The position numbers were made by a program, and so were the translations under genes. A DNA stretch of 32,981 nt. It comes from Chloroflexota bacterium (GTDB taxonomy: Bacteria > Chloroflexota > Limnocylindria > P2-11E). How positions within the stretch are numbered: position 1 is the stretch's first letter; each line of letters starts with the position of its first letter. The stretch is from assembly GCA_005889075.1 (NCBI GenBank), contig VBDQ01000046.1, forward strand, positions 1 to 32,981, given 5' to 3'. Positions 1 through 8,627 of this stretch are shown piece by piece. The notes beneath the pieces were generated by a model. The model saw only the letters and a list, made by a program, of their open reading frames with translations, had not been told where the DNA came from and ran no database searches.

Positions 1-934
1 AGCCGATGCCCTCGACCATGAGCGCGAACCCCGGGCCGCTCGTCGCCGTCGCGGCACGTACGCCCATGTGCGCGGCGCCGATGGCCATGTTGATCGAGCT
101 GATCTCGTCCTCGCACTGCACGACGAGCAGCTTGTAGTCGCGCTGCTGGCGTTCGAGAAACACGCTCTCGTCCGTCGCCGGCGAGATCGGGTAATACGTC
201 TGAAACGCACAGCCGGCCTTCAGCTTCGCGATCGCGTGGATCTCGTATCCCTTTGCGAGGATGCGCGCCTTCTGTTCGGTGTGCGGCTTGAGCGTGTAGG
301 GGAATGCCTTCGTGTCGAAGTGATCGCGCACGTACTCGAACGCGAGCTTCGCGGCGCGCACGTTCAGCTCGCCGACCTCGGAGCGCTTTCCCTTGAACTG
401 GGAACGGATGACCTCGGCGACAAGATCGAACGGGTAGTCGCATAGGGCGAGTGACGCACCCAGCCCGACGGTGTTCTTCATCACCTCGTAGCGACGCGCC
501 TGGTCGCCCTTGCCGACCTCCTCGAGCGCCTTCTTGATGATGTCCATGAACGGGACGGCGTAGTAGCGGAGATCTTTGCGCGCACTCGCGTCGAGATCGC
601 CGAGGTCGGCGTCGTAGATCACGCCGCCGCCTTCGTTGATCTCGGCGAGGTGCCCGAAATGAGTCGCCCAACGACGGTGGTCGCCATCGCCGGCGAGGGT
701 CTCGTGGTCGAGCGCGACGAGGATGTCGGCCTTGTCCTTATACGAGCGCACGTCCTCGTCGTCGACGCGCACGCGATAGAAGGAGTGCTTGCCCATGATG
801 TTGGAGTGGTATTCGATGTTGGCGTAGACGCGTAGACCCGCTCTCGAGCAGGCCTTCGCGAACACCTCGGCGGATGCGTTGATCCCACTTCCCTGGGGGC
901 CGCCGATCATCCATGTGAGTCGGTTCTTTTGCAC
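1..934 (-). CDS. korA: 2-oxoacid:acceptor (ferredoxin) oxidoreductase, alpha subunit with fused gamma domain, 3'-truncated by window edge
   Basis: Not in the supplied ORF track because it runs off the window; I translated the reverse strand. The product begins near NRLTWMIGGPQGSGINAS, the thiamine-dependent oxidoreductase gamma-domain start. It continues through a gamma domain and reaches the alpha-domain signatures YYPISPATDES and ATATSGPGFALM before the window ends, so about 311 residues are visible. This family decarboxylates 2-oxoglutarate or another 2-oxoacid to the acyl-CoA while reducing ferredoxin, usually with a beta subunit encoded just downstream, here outside the window. A GTG at 934 is the chosen start; an ATG at 910 is the alternative but would cut into the NRLTW segment. 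It is divergent from aspA. The exact substrate cannot be told from this subunit alone; KorA is the likeliest of KorA, VorA or PorA. Confidence 0.85.
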   Translation of the reverse strand, partial: MQKNRLTWMIGGPQGSGINASAEVFAKACSRAGLRVYANIEYHSNIMGKHSFYRVRVDDEDVRSYKDKADILVALDHETLAGDGDHRRWATHFGHLAEINEGGGVIYDADLGDLDASARKDLRYYAVPFMDIIKKALEEVGKGDQARRYEVMKNTVGLGASLALCDYPFDLVAEVIRSQFKGKRSEVGELNVRAAKLAFEYVRDHFDTKAFPYTLKPHTEQKARILAKGYEIHAIAKLKAGCAFQTYYPISPATDESVFLERQQRDYKLLVVQCEDEISSINMAIGAAHMGVRAATATSGPGFALMVEGIG

Positions 935-956
935 GTCGGAACGTCTATTGTACGTT
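929..956 (+). promoter_or_regulatory. possible aspA promoter (TTGCAC - 16 nt - TACGTT)
   Basis: TTGCAC (929-934) and TACGTT (951-956) are separated by 16 bases and lie in the divergent junction between the korA-like gene and aspA. Only six bases separate the -10-like box from the TTG at 963, so a transcript would be leaderless or nearly so. No Shine-Dalgarno sequence is seen there. The call rests only on these weak matches; the element also overlaps the start of the opposite-strand gene. Confidence 0.25.
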
Positions 957-962
957 TTCGAG

Positions 963-2360
963 TTGAGCTCTCGTCGCGAGCGAGACACGCTGGGCGAGAT
1001 CGAAGTTCCGGCCAGCGCGCTGTGGGGCGCGCAGACCCAGCGGGCGATCCAGAACTACCCGATCAGTGGACTCCGGGCATATCCCGCGTTCATTCGGGCA
1101 TTCGTGCGCATCAAGCGAGCGGCGGCGCTCGCGAACGCGGAGTCCGGCCGACTCGACGCAAAGCGAAGCGAAGCGATCCTCGCCGCGTGCGACGAGGTCC
1201 TGGCCGGCCAGCACCTGGATCAATTCGTTGTCGATGTCTTCCACTCGGGAGCGGGCGTCTCGTTCCACATGAACGTGAACGAGGTTCTCGCCAACCGCGC
1301 CAATCAGATCCTGGGCAGTGGGCTGGGTACCTACGAGCACGTCAACCCGAACGATCACGTAAACATGGCGCAGTCGACAAACGACACGACGCCCACGGCG
1401 ATGCGGCTCGCCGCACTCGAGCTCACCAAGCCGCTGTGCGAGGAGCTCGACCGTCTCGCTGGCGCGATCGACGAGAAGGCTGAGCGCTACGCGGGATGCG
1501 TGAAGCCGGGCCGCACGCACCTGCAGGACGCGGTGCCAATCACGTTCGGTCAGGAGTTCTCGGGGTGGGCGGAGCGCATCCGCGGCGCCGCTTCGCGCCT
1601 GCGCGCGGGTCGAGCAGAGCTCTGCGAGCTCGGGATCGGCGGCAGCGCCGCCGGAACCGCGCTGAACGTGGACCCAAAGTTCCGCGGACGCGTCTGCGGG
1701 CTGCTTGCCGAGTGGTACGGCGAGCCGATCGTGCCGTCGAAGAATCTCTTCGCCGCGATGCAGTCGATGGCGCCGTTCGTCCGCATTTCGAGCGGCATGC
1801 GCACCGCGGCGATCGAGATCTCGAGCATCTGCAACGACATCCGGCTGCTCGTCTCAGGACCGCGGACAGGGTTCGGCGAAATCTCGATCCCGGCGGTGCA
1901 ACCGGGCTCGTCGATCATGCCGGGCAAAGTCAATCCGGCGATCCCCGAGATGGTCAACCAGGTCTGCTTCCAGGTCATCGGCAACGACACCGCGGTCGCC
2001 TGGGGCGCGCAGGCGGGACAGCTGGAGCTCAACGTCATGATGCCGGGCATCAATTTCGCGATCTGCTTCTCGGCGACGATCCTCGCGAACGCAGTCCGAG
2101 CGCTGCGCGAGCGCACGATCGAGGGGCTGACCGTGGATGAGGAGCGCGCGAAGGAGCTCATGGACATGAGCCCATCGCTCATCGTCACGGCGCTCTCGCC
2201 GCATATCGGCTACGCCAAGGCCGCCGCGCTCGTGAAACGCGCACTCGCGGAACGTCGCGCGCTCATCGATGTGGCACTCGACGAGAAGGTCATGAAGGAG
2301 GCGGACCTCCGGCGCGTGCTCGATCCGCTCCCGATGACGAAGGGCGGCGTCCAGAAGTGA
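963..2360 (+). CDS. aspA: aspartate ammonia-lyase (aspartase), class II fumarase/aspartase superfamily
   Basis: Reversible deamination of L-aspartate to fumarate and ammonia; cytosolic homotetramer in known members. The superfamily catalytic loop GSSIMPGKVNP lies near residues 315-325, with QSTNDTTPTA and GRTHLQDAVPIT upstream. Several segments match aspartase better than fumarase: the MNVNEVLANRA region, VNQVCFQVIGND, and a C-terminus ending in PLPMTKGG like the Bacillus enzyme. The ORF track starts at 879, but the leading residues are unlike the family and overlap the divergent gene. TTG at 963 gives 465 aa, the usual family length, and begins just before the conserved RDTLGEIEVPA. A GTG at 915 is also in frame. 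Fumarase activity cannot be fully excluded from sequence alone. Confidence 0.85.
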   Translation: MSSRRERDTLGEIEVPASALWGAQTQRAIQNYPISGLRAYPAFIRAFVRIKRAAALANAESGRLDAKRSEAILAACDEVLAGQHLDQFVVDVFHSGAGVSFHMNVNEVLANRANQILGSGLGTYEHVNPNDHVNMAQSTNDTTPTAMRLAALELTKPLCEELDRLAGAIDEKAERYAGCVKPGRTHLQDAVPITFGQEFSGWAERIRGAASRLRAGRAELCELGIGGSAAGTALNVDPKFRGRVCGLLAEWYGEPIVPSKNLFAAMQSMAPFVRISSGMRTAAIEISSICNDIRLLVSGPRTGFGEISIPAVQPGSSIMPGKVNPAIPEMVNQVCFQVIGNDTAVAWGAQAGQLELNVMMPGINFAICFSATILANAVRALRERTIEGLTVDEERAKELMDMSPSLIVTALSPHIGYAKAAALVKRALAERRALIDVALDEKVMKEADLRRVLDPLPMTKGGVQK

Positions 2361-3172
2361 TCGGGCATCCAGGCTGGGGGCAAATCGACAAGACCGCCGA
2401 TCCCGCTGGTTACGTCGAATACCTCCGCAAGGTGAGCGCGCTCGATTTGGTTCAGGTCTGGAAGCTCAAGAGCATCCAGCTCATGGCCGTCGAGCCCGGC
2501 CAGCGCGTGCTCGATGCCGGCTGCGGGAGCGGCGACGAAGTGATCGCCCTCGCGCGGATTGTTGGCGAGCGCGGGACGAGCGTCGGGGTCGATGCGAGCG
2601 AGGCGATGATCGGCGAGGCCAGACGGCGTGCGCAGGATGCGGGAGTGCGCGTGGAGCTGAAGATCGGGGATGCGCACGCCTTGCCATTCCCCGACGCGAG
2701 CTTCGATGCCGCTCGCATCGAGCGCACCCTGCAGCATCTGGCGAATCCGGACCGAGCGATCGCCGAGCTTCGGCGGGTCACCCGCGCCGGCGGACGCGTC
2801 GTTGCTGCCGATCCCGACTGGGCGACCCTCACCGTCGATGCGCCGGACGAAGAAGCGAGTGCGGTCGTCGTGCGTGCGCACGTCACCCACGTGACGAACG
2901 GAACGATGGGCCGGCAGCTTCGCCGGAGATTCATCGATGCCGGCTTCGAGGACGTTGCTTTCAAGCCGATGGCATTCGCGGTGACGGACCTCGCAGTTGC
3001 GGATCCGATCGTGGGGCTCACCGAGGGGGCGGGCGAGGCCGTCGGCGATGGAATGATCAGCGCCGGGCGCGCACAGGCATGGCTCGACTCGCTAAAGGCA
3101 GCGGATAGTCGCGGACGATTCGTGGCATCGCTGACGGGGTTCATCGTCTCCGGTCGCGTACCGGCCGCCTAG
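2357..3172 (+). CDS. class I SAM-dependent methyltransferase (UbiE / Methyltransf_11 type)
   Basis: Transfers a methyl group from S-adenosylmethionine to an unknown acceptor. The SAM-binding motif I is VLDAGCGSGDEVIALA near residue 50, followed by an acidic motif VGVDASEAMI, GDAHALPFPDASFD and a post-motif RVTRAGGRVVAADPD. These are the standard Rossmann-fold features of the UbiE-like family; 271 aa is a normal length. No membrane segment or signal peptide is seen. The GTG start overlaps the aspA stop as GTGA, so translation is probably coupled. Neighbours (aspartase, antiporter) do not reveal the substrate, so no specific pathway is assigned. Confidence 0.85.
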   Translation: MIGHPGWGQIDKTADPAGYVEYLRKVSALDLVQVWKLKSIQLMAVEPGQRVLDAGCGSGDEVIALARIVGERGTSVGVDASEAMIGEARRRAQDAGVRVELKIGDAHALPFPDASFDAARIERTLQHLANPDRAIAELRRVTRAGGRVVAADPDWATLTVDAPDEEASAVVVRAHVTHVTNGTMGRQLRRRFIDAGFEDVAFKPMAFAVTDLAVADPIVGLTEGAGEAVGDGMISAGRAQAWLDSLKAADSRGRFVASLTGFIVSGRVPAA

Positions 3173-3178
3173 CTCCCG

Positions 3179-4747
3179 GTGGAGGCGGCAAAGCTTCTCC
3201 TCGCGCTGCTGGTCGTCGTCGCCATCATGGTCACGGTCTCGCGCAGGCTCCGCGTTCCCTATCCGGTGCTCCTCCTCTTGGGCGGGCTCGCGATCGGAGC
3301 TCTGCCGATCGCGCCGCGTCTCGAGATCCCACCCGATGCGGTCCTCGTCCTCGTGCTCCCGCCTCTCGTCTACGTCGCCGCGTTCTTCACTCCCATACGC
3401 AGCTTCCGCGCGGACATCGGCAACATCGCGTCGCTCGCGGTTGGCCTCGTGCTCGCGAGCACCGTCGTGGCTGCGGGGGTGGCGCTGCTGATCGTTCCGG
3501 GCATGACCGTGCCAGTCGCGATCGCCCTCGGCGCGATCGTTTCGCCGCCTGATGAGGTCGCAGCGACCGCGGTAATGGAGCGCCTCGCCGTCCCCCGCCG
3601 AGTGATCGCGCTGCTCGACGGAGAGGCGCTCCTCAACGACGCGACCGCGCTGACTGTGTACAAGGTGGCGCTCGTTGCGGCGGCGGCAGCCGCGCCGAGC
3701 CTCTCACCGGCGCCGATCGGGAGCTTCTTCGTGGTCGCCGCTTTCGGGATCGCAGTCGGGCTCGCGGTCGGCTGGGTCGTCGCATGGATCCGTTCGCGGC
3801 TGTCAGACGTTCCGGTGGAGATCACGGTGTCCCTGCTCACGCCGTACGCCGCCTACCTTCCGGCGGAGCTCATCGGCGGGTCGGGCATTCTCGCGGCCGT
3901 GACCGCCGGCCTGTATCTCGGCCGACGCTCGTCCCGGATCATGGGTTCGGATACGCGCCTGGCCGGGCGTGCGTTCTGGGAGATGCTGGTCTTCCTCTTG
4001 AACGGACTGGTATTCATCCTCATCGGTCTCGAGATCTCCGCGCTGGCGCGCGACGTCGACCGCGCGACGATCGCGGAGCTCGGCCTGGCCGGAATCGCCG
4101 TGACCGTCGCCCTCCTCGCGGTCCGCGCCGTATGGATCCTCGCGATCGCCGCGTGGCAGCGGCTCGTACTGCGCGCACGCGATCCATTGGCCCCTCCCGA
4201 GATCGGCGTGCTGTCGTGGTCCGGGATGCGTGGCGCGGTCTCGCTCGCGGCGGCACTCGCGATCCCGCTCGCGCTCCCGAGCGGGTCGCCTTTCCCGGCC
4301 CGGAACGCGGTCATCGCGATCACGTTCGTCGTCATCCTGGTGACTCTCCTCGGGCAGGGCACGTTGCTGCCGCTGGTGATCAGGGCCGTGCGACTCGGCG
4401 CCGACGACGACGCATCTGCCGAAGAGACGCAGGCGCGCCGCGAGCTGCTCGGGGAGGCAATGCGCCGCATCGACGATCTCTACGAGCGCTGGCCCGGGCA
4501 TCGTCCGCTCCTTGACCAGATCCGCACCGCTTACCAGCACCGTGCGGAACATGAGGAGCAGCTCGACGAAGCGCCAGGGAGTGAGGCCGAGCAGGAGCTC
4601 GTCGAGCACCGACAGATCCGCCGCGACGTCATCGACGCCCAGCGCGACGCGCTCCTGCGCATGCGTGACCGCGGCGCGATCGACGACGACGTGCTGCGGA
4701 ATATCGAGCGCGACCTCGACCTCGAAGAGATACGTATGGAGGCGTGA
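3179..4747 (+). CDS. Na+/H+ (or K+/H+) antiporter, CPA1 family, NhaP-like
   Basis: A 522 aa polytopic inner-membrane protein with roughly twelve hydrophobic segments up to about residue 410. Two CPA1 hallmarks are present: SPPDEVAATAVMERL near residue 121 and GEALLNDATALTVYK near residue 148; the Asn-Asp pair of the second belongs to the ion-binding site in this family. Later segments such as VLSWSGMRGAVSLAAALAIPL also match CPA1 exchangers. The last ~100 residues are hydrophilic, charged and probably a cytoplasmic helical regulatory tail. Starts with GTG at 3179, seven bases after the methyltransferase stop; no clear ribosome site. Ion selectivity is not predictable here. Confidence 0.88.
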   Translation: MEAAKLLLALLVVVAIMVTVSRRLRVPYPVLLLLGGLAIGALPIAPRLEIPPDAVLVLVLPPLVYVAAFFTPIRSFRADIGNIASLAVGLVLASTVVAAGVALLIVPGMTVPVAIALGAIVSPPDEVAATAVMERLAVPRRVIALLDGEALLNDATALTVYKVALVAAAAAAPSLSPAPIGSFFVVAAFGIAVGLAVGWVVAWIRSRLSDVPVEITVSLLTPYAAYLPAELIGGSGILAAVTAGLYLGRRSSRIMGSDTRLAGRAFWEMLVFLLNGLVFILIGLEISALARDVDRATIAELGLAGIAVTVALLAVRAVWILAIAAWQRLVLRARDPLAPPEIGVLSWSGMRGAVSLAAALAIPLALPSGSPFPARNAVIAITFVVILVTLLGQGTLLPLVIRAVRLGADDDASAEETQARRELLGEAMRRIDDLYERWPGHRPLLDQIRTAYQHRAEHEEQLDEAPGSEAEQELVEHRQIRRDVIDAQRDALLRMRDRGAIDDDVLRNIERDLDLEEIRMEA

Positions 4748-4748
4748 C

Positions 4749-6089
4749 ATGGCGCCCGCCGATCTGACTGGAGAGGTGACCGACCTCCTTCAGCAGCTCA
4801 TCCGCAATCGCTGCGTGAACGACGGGACGCCTGCCTCCGGTCACGAGGTCCGCAGCGTCGATCTCCTCGAAAGCTACCTGCGGTTTCCGGGCGCGGAGCT
4901 CAAACGCTACGAGCCTGTGCCTGGCCGCGCGAGCCTCGTGCTTCGCATCCCGGGCAGCGATCCCCGAGCGCCGACGCTCCATTTCATGGGCCACACCGAC
5001 GTCGTCCCGGTCACGCCGTCCGGCTGGCGGCACGATCCCTTCGCCGGCGAGCTGATCGACGGCGAAGTCTGGGGCCGTGGCGCGGTCGACATGCTCGACA
5101 TCACCTCGTCGATGGCCGTCGCCGTGCGACGGCTGATGGAGAGCGATTTCCGCCCGAAGGGAACCCTCGTCTACTCCGCGGTGGCCGACGAGGAGGCGAT
5201 GGGAACGTTCGGCGCGCAGTGGCTCGTCGAGAACGCCTGGAACGACGTGCGCTGCGAGTATCTCGTGACGGAGTTCGGCGGCGCCCGGCTGCCGCTTCGC
5301 GGCACGATCAAGCTGCCGATCATGACCTCCGAGAAGGGCTCCCACTGGGTGCGACTTCGCATGCGGGGCACGCCGGGCCACGGGTCGTTGCCGTACCAGT
5401 CGGATAACGCGCTTGTCAAAGCGGCCGAGCTCGCCACCCGCATCGCGCGGTACAAGGCTCCACTCAGGCTGAGCGATCTCTGGAAGCGCTTCATCGAGCG
5501 TCTCGAGCTCGCCGCGCCGGCACGGCTCGGGCTCACCAATCCCGCGACGTTCGACATCGCGCTCAAGGGTGCCCCCGAAGGCGCTGCTGGTCTCTTCTAC
5601 TCCGCGACGCGCACGACGTTCTCGCCCAACGTCGTCCAGGCCGGGGTCAAGACAAACGTCATCCCCGACAGCGCCGAGCTCTACGTCGATGTCCGTACGG
5701 TTGCGGGTGACGAAGGGCCTGAGGTGCGCAAGATGCTCCGTGAGGCGGCCGGCGACCAGCTCTGGCGCGACGTCGAGATCGTCGACGAGGGCGAGAATCC
5801 GGCGACGCAGTCTCCGATCGGTTCGCCGCTGTGGGACGCACTCACTCGGGTGACTCAGCGGCTCGTCCCGGGCTCCGAGACGGTCCCGTTCATTTTTGTC
5901 GCGGCCACCGATGCGCGCTTCTTTCGCCGCAAGGGAGTCACCGCGTACGGCTACGGACTCCGGAGCGATCGGATCTCACTGAGGGAGTTCTTCAGGATGT
6001 TCCACGGCAACGACGAGCGGATCGATCAGGAGTCGCTGCGCCTTTCGACACTGCTCTGGGAGGAGACGGCACGGCTCTTCCTCGGCTGA
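4749..6089 (+). CDS. M20 family metallopeptidase (ArgE/DapE/carboxypeptidase G2-like)
   Basis: Co-catalytic zinc hydrolase that cleaves a terminal amide bond in a small peptide or acyl-amino acid. Metal-site motifs in order: GHTDVVPV near residue 80, GRGAVDMLD near 115 with the bridging aspartate, DEEA near 147 with the catalytic Glu pair, VTEFGG, and a late HGNDE near residue 418 that supplies the last histidine. The dimerisation domain sits between. The track starts at 4512 inside the antiporter; the ATG at 4749 is preferred because it follows the antiporter stop by one base, has GGAGG about six bases upstream, and gives a family-typical 446 aa. Substrate unknown. Confidence 0.88.
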   Translation: MAPADLTGEVTDLLQQLIRNRCVNDGTPASGHEVRSVDLLESYLRFPGAELKRYEPVPGRASLVLRIPGSDPRAPTLHFMGHTDVVPVTPSGWRHDPFAGELIDGEVWGRGAVDMLDITSSMAVAVRRLMESDFRPKGTLVYSAVADEEAMGTFGAQWLVENAWNDVRCEYLVTEFGGARLPLRGTIKLPIMTSEKGSHWVRLRMRGTPGHGSLPYQSDNALVKAAELATRIARYKAPLRLSDLWKRFIERLELAAPARLGLTNPATFDIALKGAPEGAAGLFYSATRTTFSPNVVQAGVKTNVIPDSAELYVDVRTVAGDEGPEVRKMLREAAGDQLWRDVEIVDEGENPATQSPIGSPLWDALTRVTQRLVPGSETVPFIFVAATDARFFRRKGVTAYGYGLRSDRISLREFFRMFHGNDERIDQESLRLSTLLWEETARLFLG

Positions 6090-6571
6090 GCGGCGCGAGC
6101 TTCAGTCGGGATCGCCGCTATCGCTATCGGCTGTGGCGTCGTTGGGACGCCGCGCGACCGGTCGTCGCGTTCGTGATGCTGAACCCGTCGACCGCGGACG
6201 CCGCTCGCGACGATCCGACCATCCGGCGCTGCATCGGCTTCGCGAGGTCGTGGGGCTACGGTCGCCTCGAAGTCGTGAACCTCTTCGCCTACCGCGCGAC
6301 CGATCCGCGGTCGCTTCGCCATGTCCCGGATCCCGTTGGCCCGGCGAACCTCCGCCATCTCGCGGCGGCGACCGCGCGAGCGCGTCTGGTCATCGCGGCA
6401 TGGGGCGGCGATCCGAGCGCGAACGACGCTCCGGCGCGAAAGCGCGTTCTCAGTCGGCCGGAGCTTCGCTGCCTCGGGCTGACGCGATCGGGAGCGCCGC
6501 GCCATCCGCTCTACGTGCCCGCGACCGCGAGGCCCAGGCGCGTTCGGCCCGTCCGACGATCCGTCGGGTGA
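6086..6571 (+). CDS. DUF1643 family protein, apparent CTG start
   Basis: Small soluble protein of the DUF1643 family, function unknown. The family core is plain: RYRYRLWRRW, then VMLNPSTADAARDDPTIRRC, GRLEVVNLFAYRATDP, DPVGPANLRHL, and a C-terminal CLGLTRSG-PRHPLYVP. The track begins at 5831, deep inside the M20 gene in another frame. No ATG, GTG or TTG lies in frame between that region and the conserved core, where the next is the GTG-ATG inside FVMLNP. A CTG at 6086, overlapping the M20 stop as CTGA, gives 161 aa and keeps the conserved N-terminal strand, so I infer it. No good Shine-Dalgarno lies at normal spacing. The 3' end overlaps the opposite-strand membrane gene by about 120 bases. 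Confidence 0.72.
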   Translation: MSGASFSRDRRYRYRLWRRWDAARPVVAFVMLNPSTADAARDDPTIRRCIGFARSWGYGRLEVVNLFAYRATDPRSLRHVPDPVGPANLRHLAAATARARLVIAAWGGDPSANDAPARKRVLSRPELRCLGLTRSGAPRHPLYVPATARPRRVRPVRRSVG

Positions 6572-7208
6572 GCGCGTCCATGGCCGCGTAGCCGGCACCG
6601 ATGCCGGTCGGCGGATTACCCGCCGGGAGCATGAGCGCGGGCAAGACCGGCGACCAGCGCCAGATGCCGAGCGAGGTGCCGTACAGCTCGAGAGCGGTGG
6701 TCATCGCGAAGCTCACGGCGTAGAGCAGCGGATAGCGTCCACGCAGGATGAAACGCAGGAATACCGCCCAGGTCACGAAGCCCAGAAGATCGGGCAGCGG
6801 GCGCGCGATGAGGCCATAGGCCATCCACCCGGTCGCGCCGAGCGTGACCGCGATCACGATCGTTCGCGCGTTGCGCATGAGTACAGGCAGCGCCGCCGCT
6901 CGCAGTGCCGTGAGGTAGAAGAGCCCGTGTCCGGCCGGAACGTAGAGGGGCAGGTTCGCGAGGCGGTAGGTGTACGCGCCCCAGACAAGCGAGCCGATGC
7001 ACTCGAGGATGGTGGCGATGGCGACGAGGGCGAGGACCTGCCGGCGGATCGGCACGGATTGCGTGAGGAGCGCGGCGCCGAGGAAGAGCCAAGCGACCAC
7101 CGAGACCAAGAGCTGGCCGGTCGGGGTCGTGCTCCGGTCGATCCAGAGGGCCGTGCCCGAGAATGCGGCGAACGCGACGAGAAGGACGAAGGTCGCGCGA
7201 GCGCTCAC
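6450..7208 (-). CDS. multi-pass integral membrane protein, unknown function
   Basis: About 252 aa with some seven or eight hydrophobic stretches, from ATFVLLVAFAAFSGTALWI at the N-terminus to SFAMTTALELYGTSLGIW. A conserved-looking periplasmic/outer stretch LPAGNPPTGIGAGYAAMDA precedes an Arg/Ala-rich tail. I do not recognise a named family. GTG at 7208 is chosen because AGGGA sits just upstream and the hydrophobic N-terminus begins immediately; the longer track start (7322) would lie inside hisS. The gene is divergent from hisS by 44 bases. Its last ~40 residues are low-complexity and lie antisense to the end of the DUF1643 gene, suggesting the stop may have drifted downstream. Confidence 0.62.
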   Translation of the reverse strand: MSARATFVLLVAFAAFSGTALWIDRSTTPTGQLLVSVVAWLFLGAALLTQSVPIRRQVLALVAIATILECIGSLVWGAYTYRLANLPLYVPAGHGLFYLTALRAAALPVLMRNARTIVIAVTLGATGWMAYGLIARPLPDLLGFVTWAVFLRFILRGRYPLLYAVSFAMTTALELYGTSLGIWRWSPVLPALMLPAGNPPTGIGAGYAAMDALTRRIVGRAERAWASRSRARRADGAALPIASARGSEAPAD

Positions 7209-7233
7209 TGTCCCTCCCTGCCGATCGAAAACG

Positions 7234-7243
7234 ACGATATCGT
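7234..7243. promoter_or_regulatory. 10-bp perfect palindrome ACGATATCGT in the hisS divergent promoter region
   Basis: The 44-base gap between the minus-strand membrane gene and hisS contains the palindrome ACGATATCGT. It includes TATCGT, a TAnnnT-type -10-like box nine bases before the hisS ATG. It could be part of a promoter or a short operator, but the site is small and no second copy was seen. Confidence 0.22.
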
Positions 7244-7252
7244 GAGCGTCCC

Positions 7253-8626
7253 ATGCCCACGTATCAGGCCCCGCGCGGCATGCGGGACCTGCTCCCCGAG
7301 GAAGCCGCCGGGTTCGACGCATTGGAGGCGGTCATCCGAGCGCGCGCCGCGCGCTACGGCTACCCGCGCATCGACACGCCGGTCGTCGAGGACCGCAGGG
7401 TCTTCCTCAAGACCGTTGGCGAGGCGACGGACATCGGCTACGAGATGTACGACGTCGGACATGCCGGCGAAGGTGGGCTCACGCTTCGACCGGAAGGCAC
7501 CGCGGCCGTCACGCGAGCCGTTCTCGAGCACGGGCTCCACCGCGCGCCGCAGCCGCTTCGGTTCTTCTACTGGGAGCCGATGTTCCGCGGGCAGCGCACG
7601 CAGCTTCTCCGCTATCGCCAGTTCTGGCAGTGGGGCCTCGAGTGCTACGGAGCGGGGGAACCCCCCGCGGACCTCGAGATGATCGAGTTCAGCGCCGGAC
7701 TCTTCGCCGAGCTCGGGCTCACCGAGTTCGAGCTCGTCGCCAACACCGTCGGCGATGCGAAATGCCAGCCGAAGGTCCGCGAGACCCTCGAGGCGTACTT
7801 CGCCGCCCACCGTGACTCGCTTTCACCGGAGTCGCAACGTCGCCTCGGAGCGAACGTGCTGCGGATCCTCGATTCCAAGGACCCGCGCGACCGGGCGGTG
7901 ACGACGGCCGCGCCAAAGCCCTACGACATCGTGTGCGACGAGGACCGGCGGCACTTCGATTCAATCGTCGAAGGGCTCGACCGCCTCAACATCGCCTACC
8001 GCGTCGAGCCGACGCTCGTGCGCGGGCTCGACTACTACACCCGGACGGTCTTCGAGTTCTGGCTCACGAATCCCGAGTACACCAAGGCCGGCCACATCTC
8101 GGTGGCCGGCGGCGGTCGATACGACGATCTCGTCGAGCTCATGGGCGGACCGTCGACGCCGGGGGTAGGTCTGGCCGGAGGGGTCGATGTCCTTTATTAC
8201 GCGCTGAAGCAGCAAGGCGTGCGGATCGAGGCCGATCTCAGCGCGGACGTGGCTATCCTCTCCGCTGAAAAGGGCGACGGGACCGATCGGCTCCAGCTGG
8301 CGGCGCCGCTGCGCCAGGACGGGTTCAGCGTGGCGATCGAATATTCGGACCGGCCGCTCGACAAGCAGCTCGAGAGCGCGGTGAAGCACGGGGCGAAGGT
8401 CGCGGTCATTCGCGGGACGCCCGAGGCCCGTGGAGGGAACGTCATCGTGCGCGATCTCGTCAACAAGCAGCAGCGCGTCACGCGGCTCGCCGCGGTGCGC
8501 ACCGAGGTCGGACGCCACGTGAAGCGGCGTCCGGTGCCGAAGCTGTCCGAGGCTTCGCCGCATGCCGACGAGCACGAGGCCGGCGCGGCGGGAGAGGCTC
8601 CATACGTGCCGGACGACCGGGACTGA
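7253..8626 (+). CDS. hisS: histidyl-tRNA synthetase
   Basis: Class II aminoacyl-tRNA synthetase charging tRNA-His in the cytosol. Seen in order: N-terminal PRGMRDLLPEE, motif 2 region EPMFRGQRTQLLRYRQFWQ, the histidine-specific RGLDYYTRTVFEF near residue 256, and motif 3 with AGGGRYDDLVELMGG. An anticodon-binding alpha/beta domain follows. The 457 aa length is slightly above normal because of a charged, disordered C-terminal tail of about 30 residues. The track start (7163) lies upstream; ATG at 7253 is preferred because MPTYQAPRGMRD is the usual family N-terminus. One base separates its stop from aspS, the common hisS-aspS pair. Confidence 0.96.
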   Translation: MPTYQAPRGMRDLLPEEAAGFDALEAVIRARAARYGYPRIDTPVVEDRRVFLKTVGEATDIGYEMYDVGHAGEGGLTLRPEGTAAVTRAVLEHGLHRAPQPLRFFYWEPMFRGQRTQLLRYRQFWQWGLECYGAGEPPADLEMIEFSAGLFAELGLTEFELVANTVGDAKCQPKVRETLEAYFAAHRDSLSPESQRRLGANVLRILDSKDPRDRAVTTAAPKPYDIVCDEDRRHFDSIVEGLDRLNIAYRVEPTLVRGLDYYTRTVFEFWLTNPEYTKAGHISVAGGGRYDDLVELMGGPSTPGVGLAGGVDVLYYALKQQGVRIEADLSADVAILSAEKGDGTDRLQLAAPLRQDGFSVAIEYSDRPLDKQLESAVKHGAKVAVIRGTPEARGGNVIVRDLVNKQQRVTRLAAVRTEVGRHVKRRPVPKLSEASPHADEHEAGAAGEAPYVPDDRD

Positions 8627-8627
8627 C

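Noticed and set aside
4512-4748. Upstream extension of the M20 peptidase to the track start
   Set aside because: These residues are Ser/Thr/Arg-rich out-of-frame antiporter sequence; ATG 4749 has a good ribosome site and gives normal length.
7652-7669. GCGGGGGAACCCCCCGC hairpin inside hisS
   Set aside because: It resembles the GC-tract repeat but lacks the A(A)GCCCCCG tail and codes for ordinary hisS residues (AGEPPAD); most likely coincidence.
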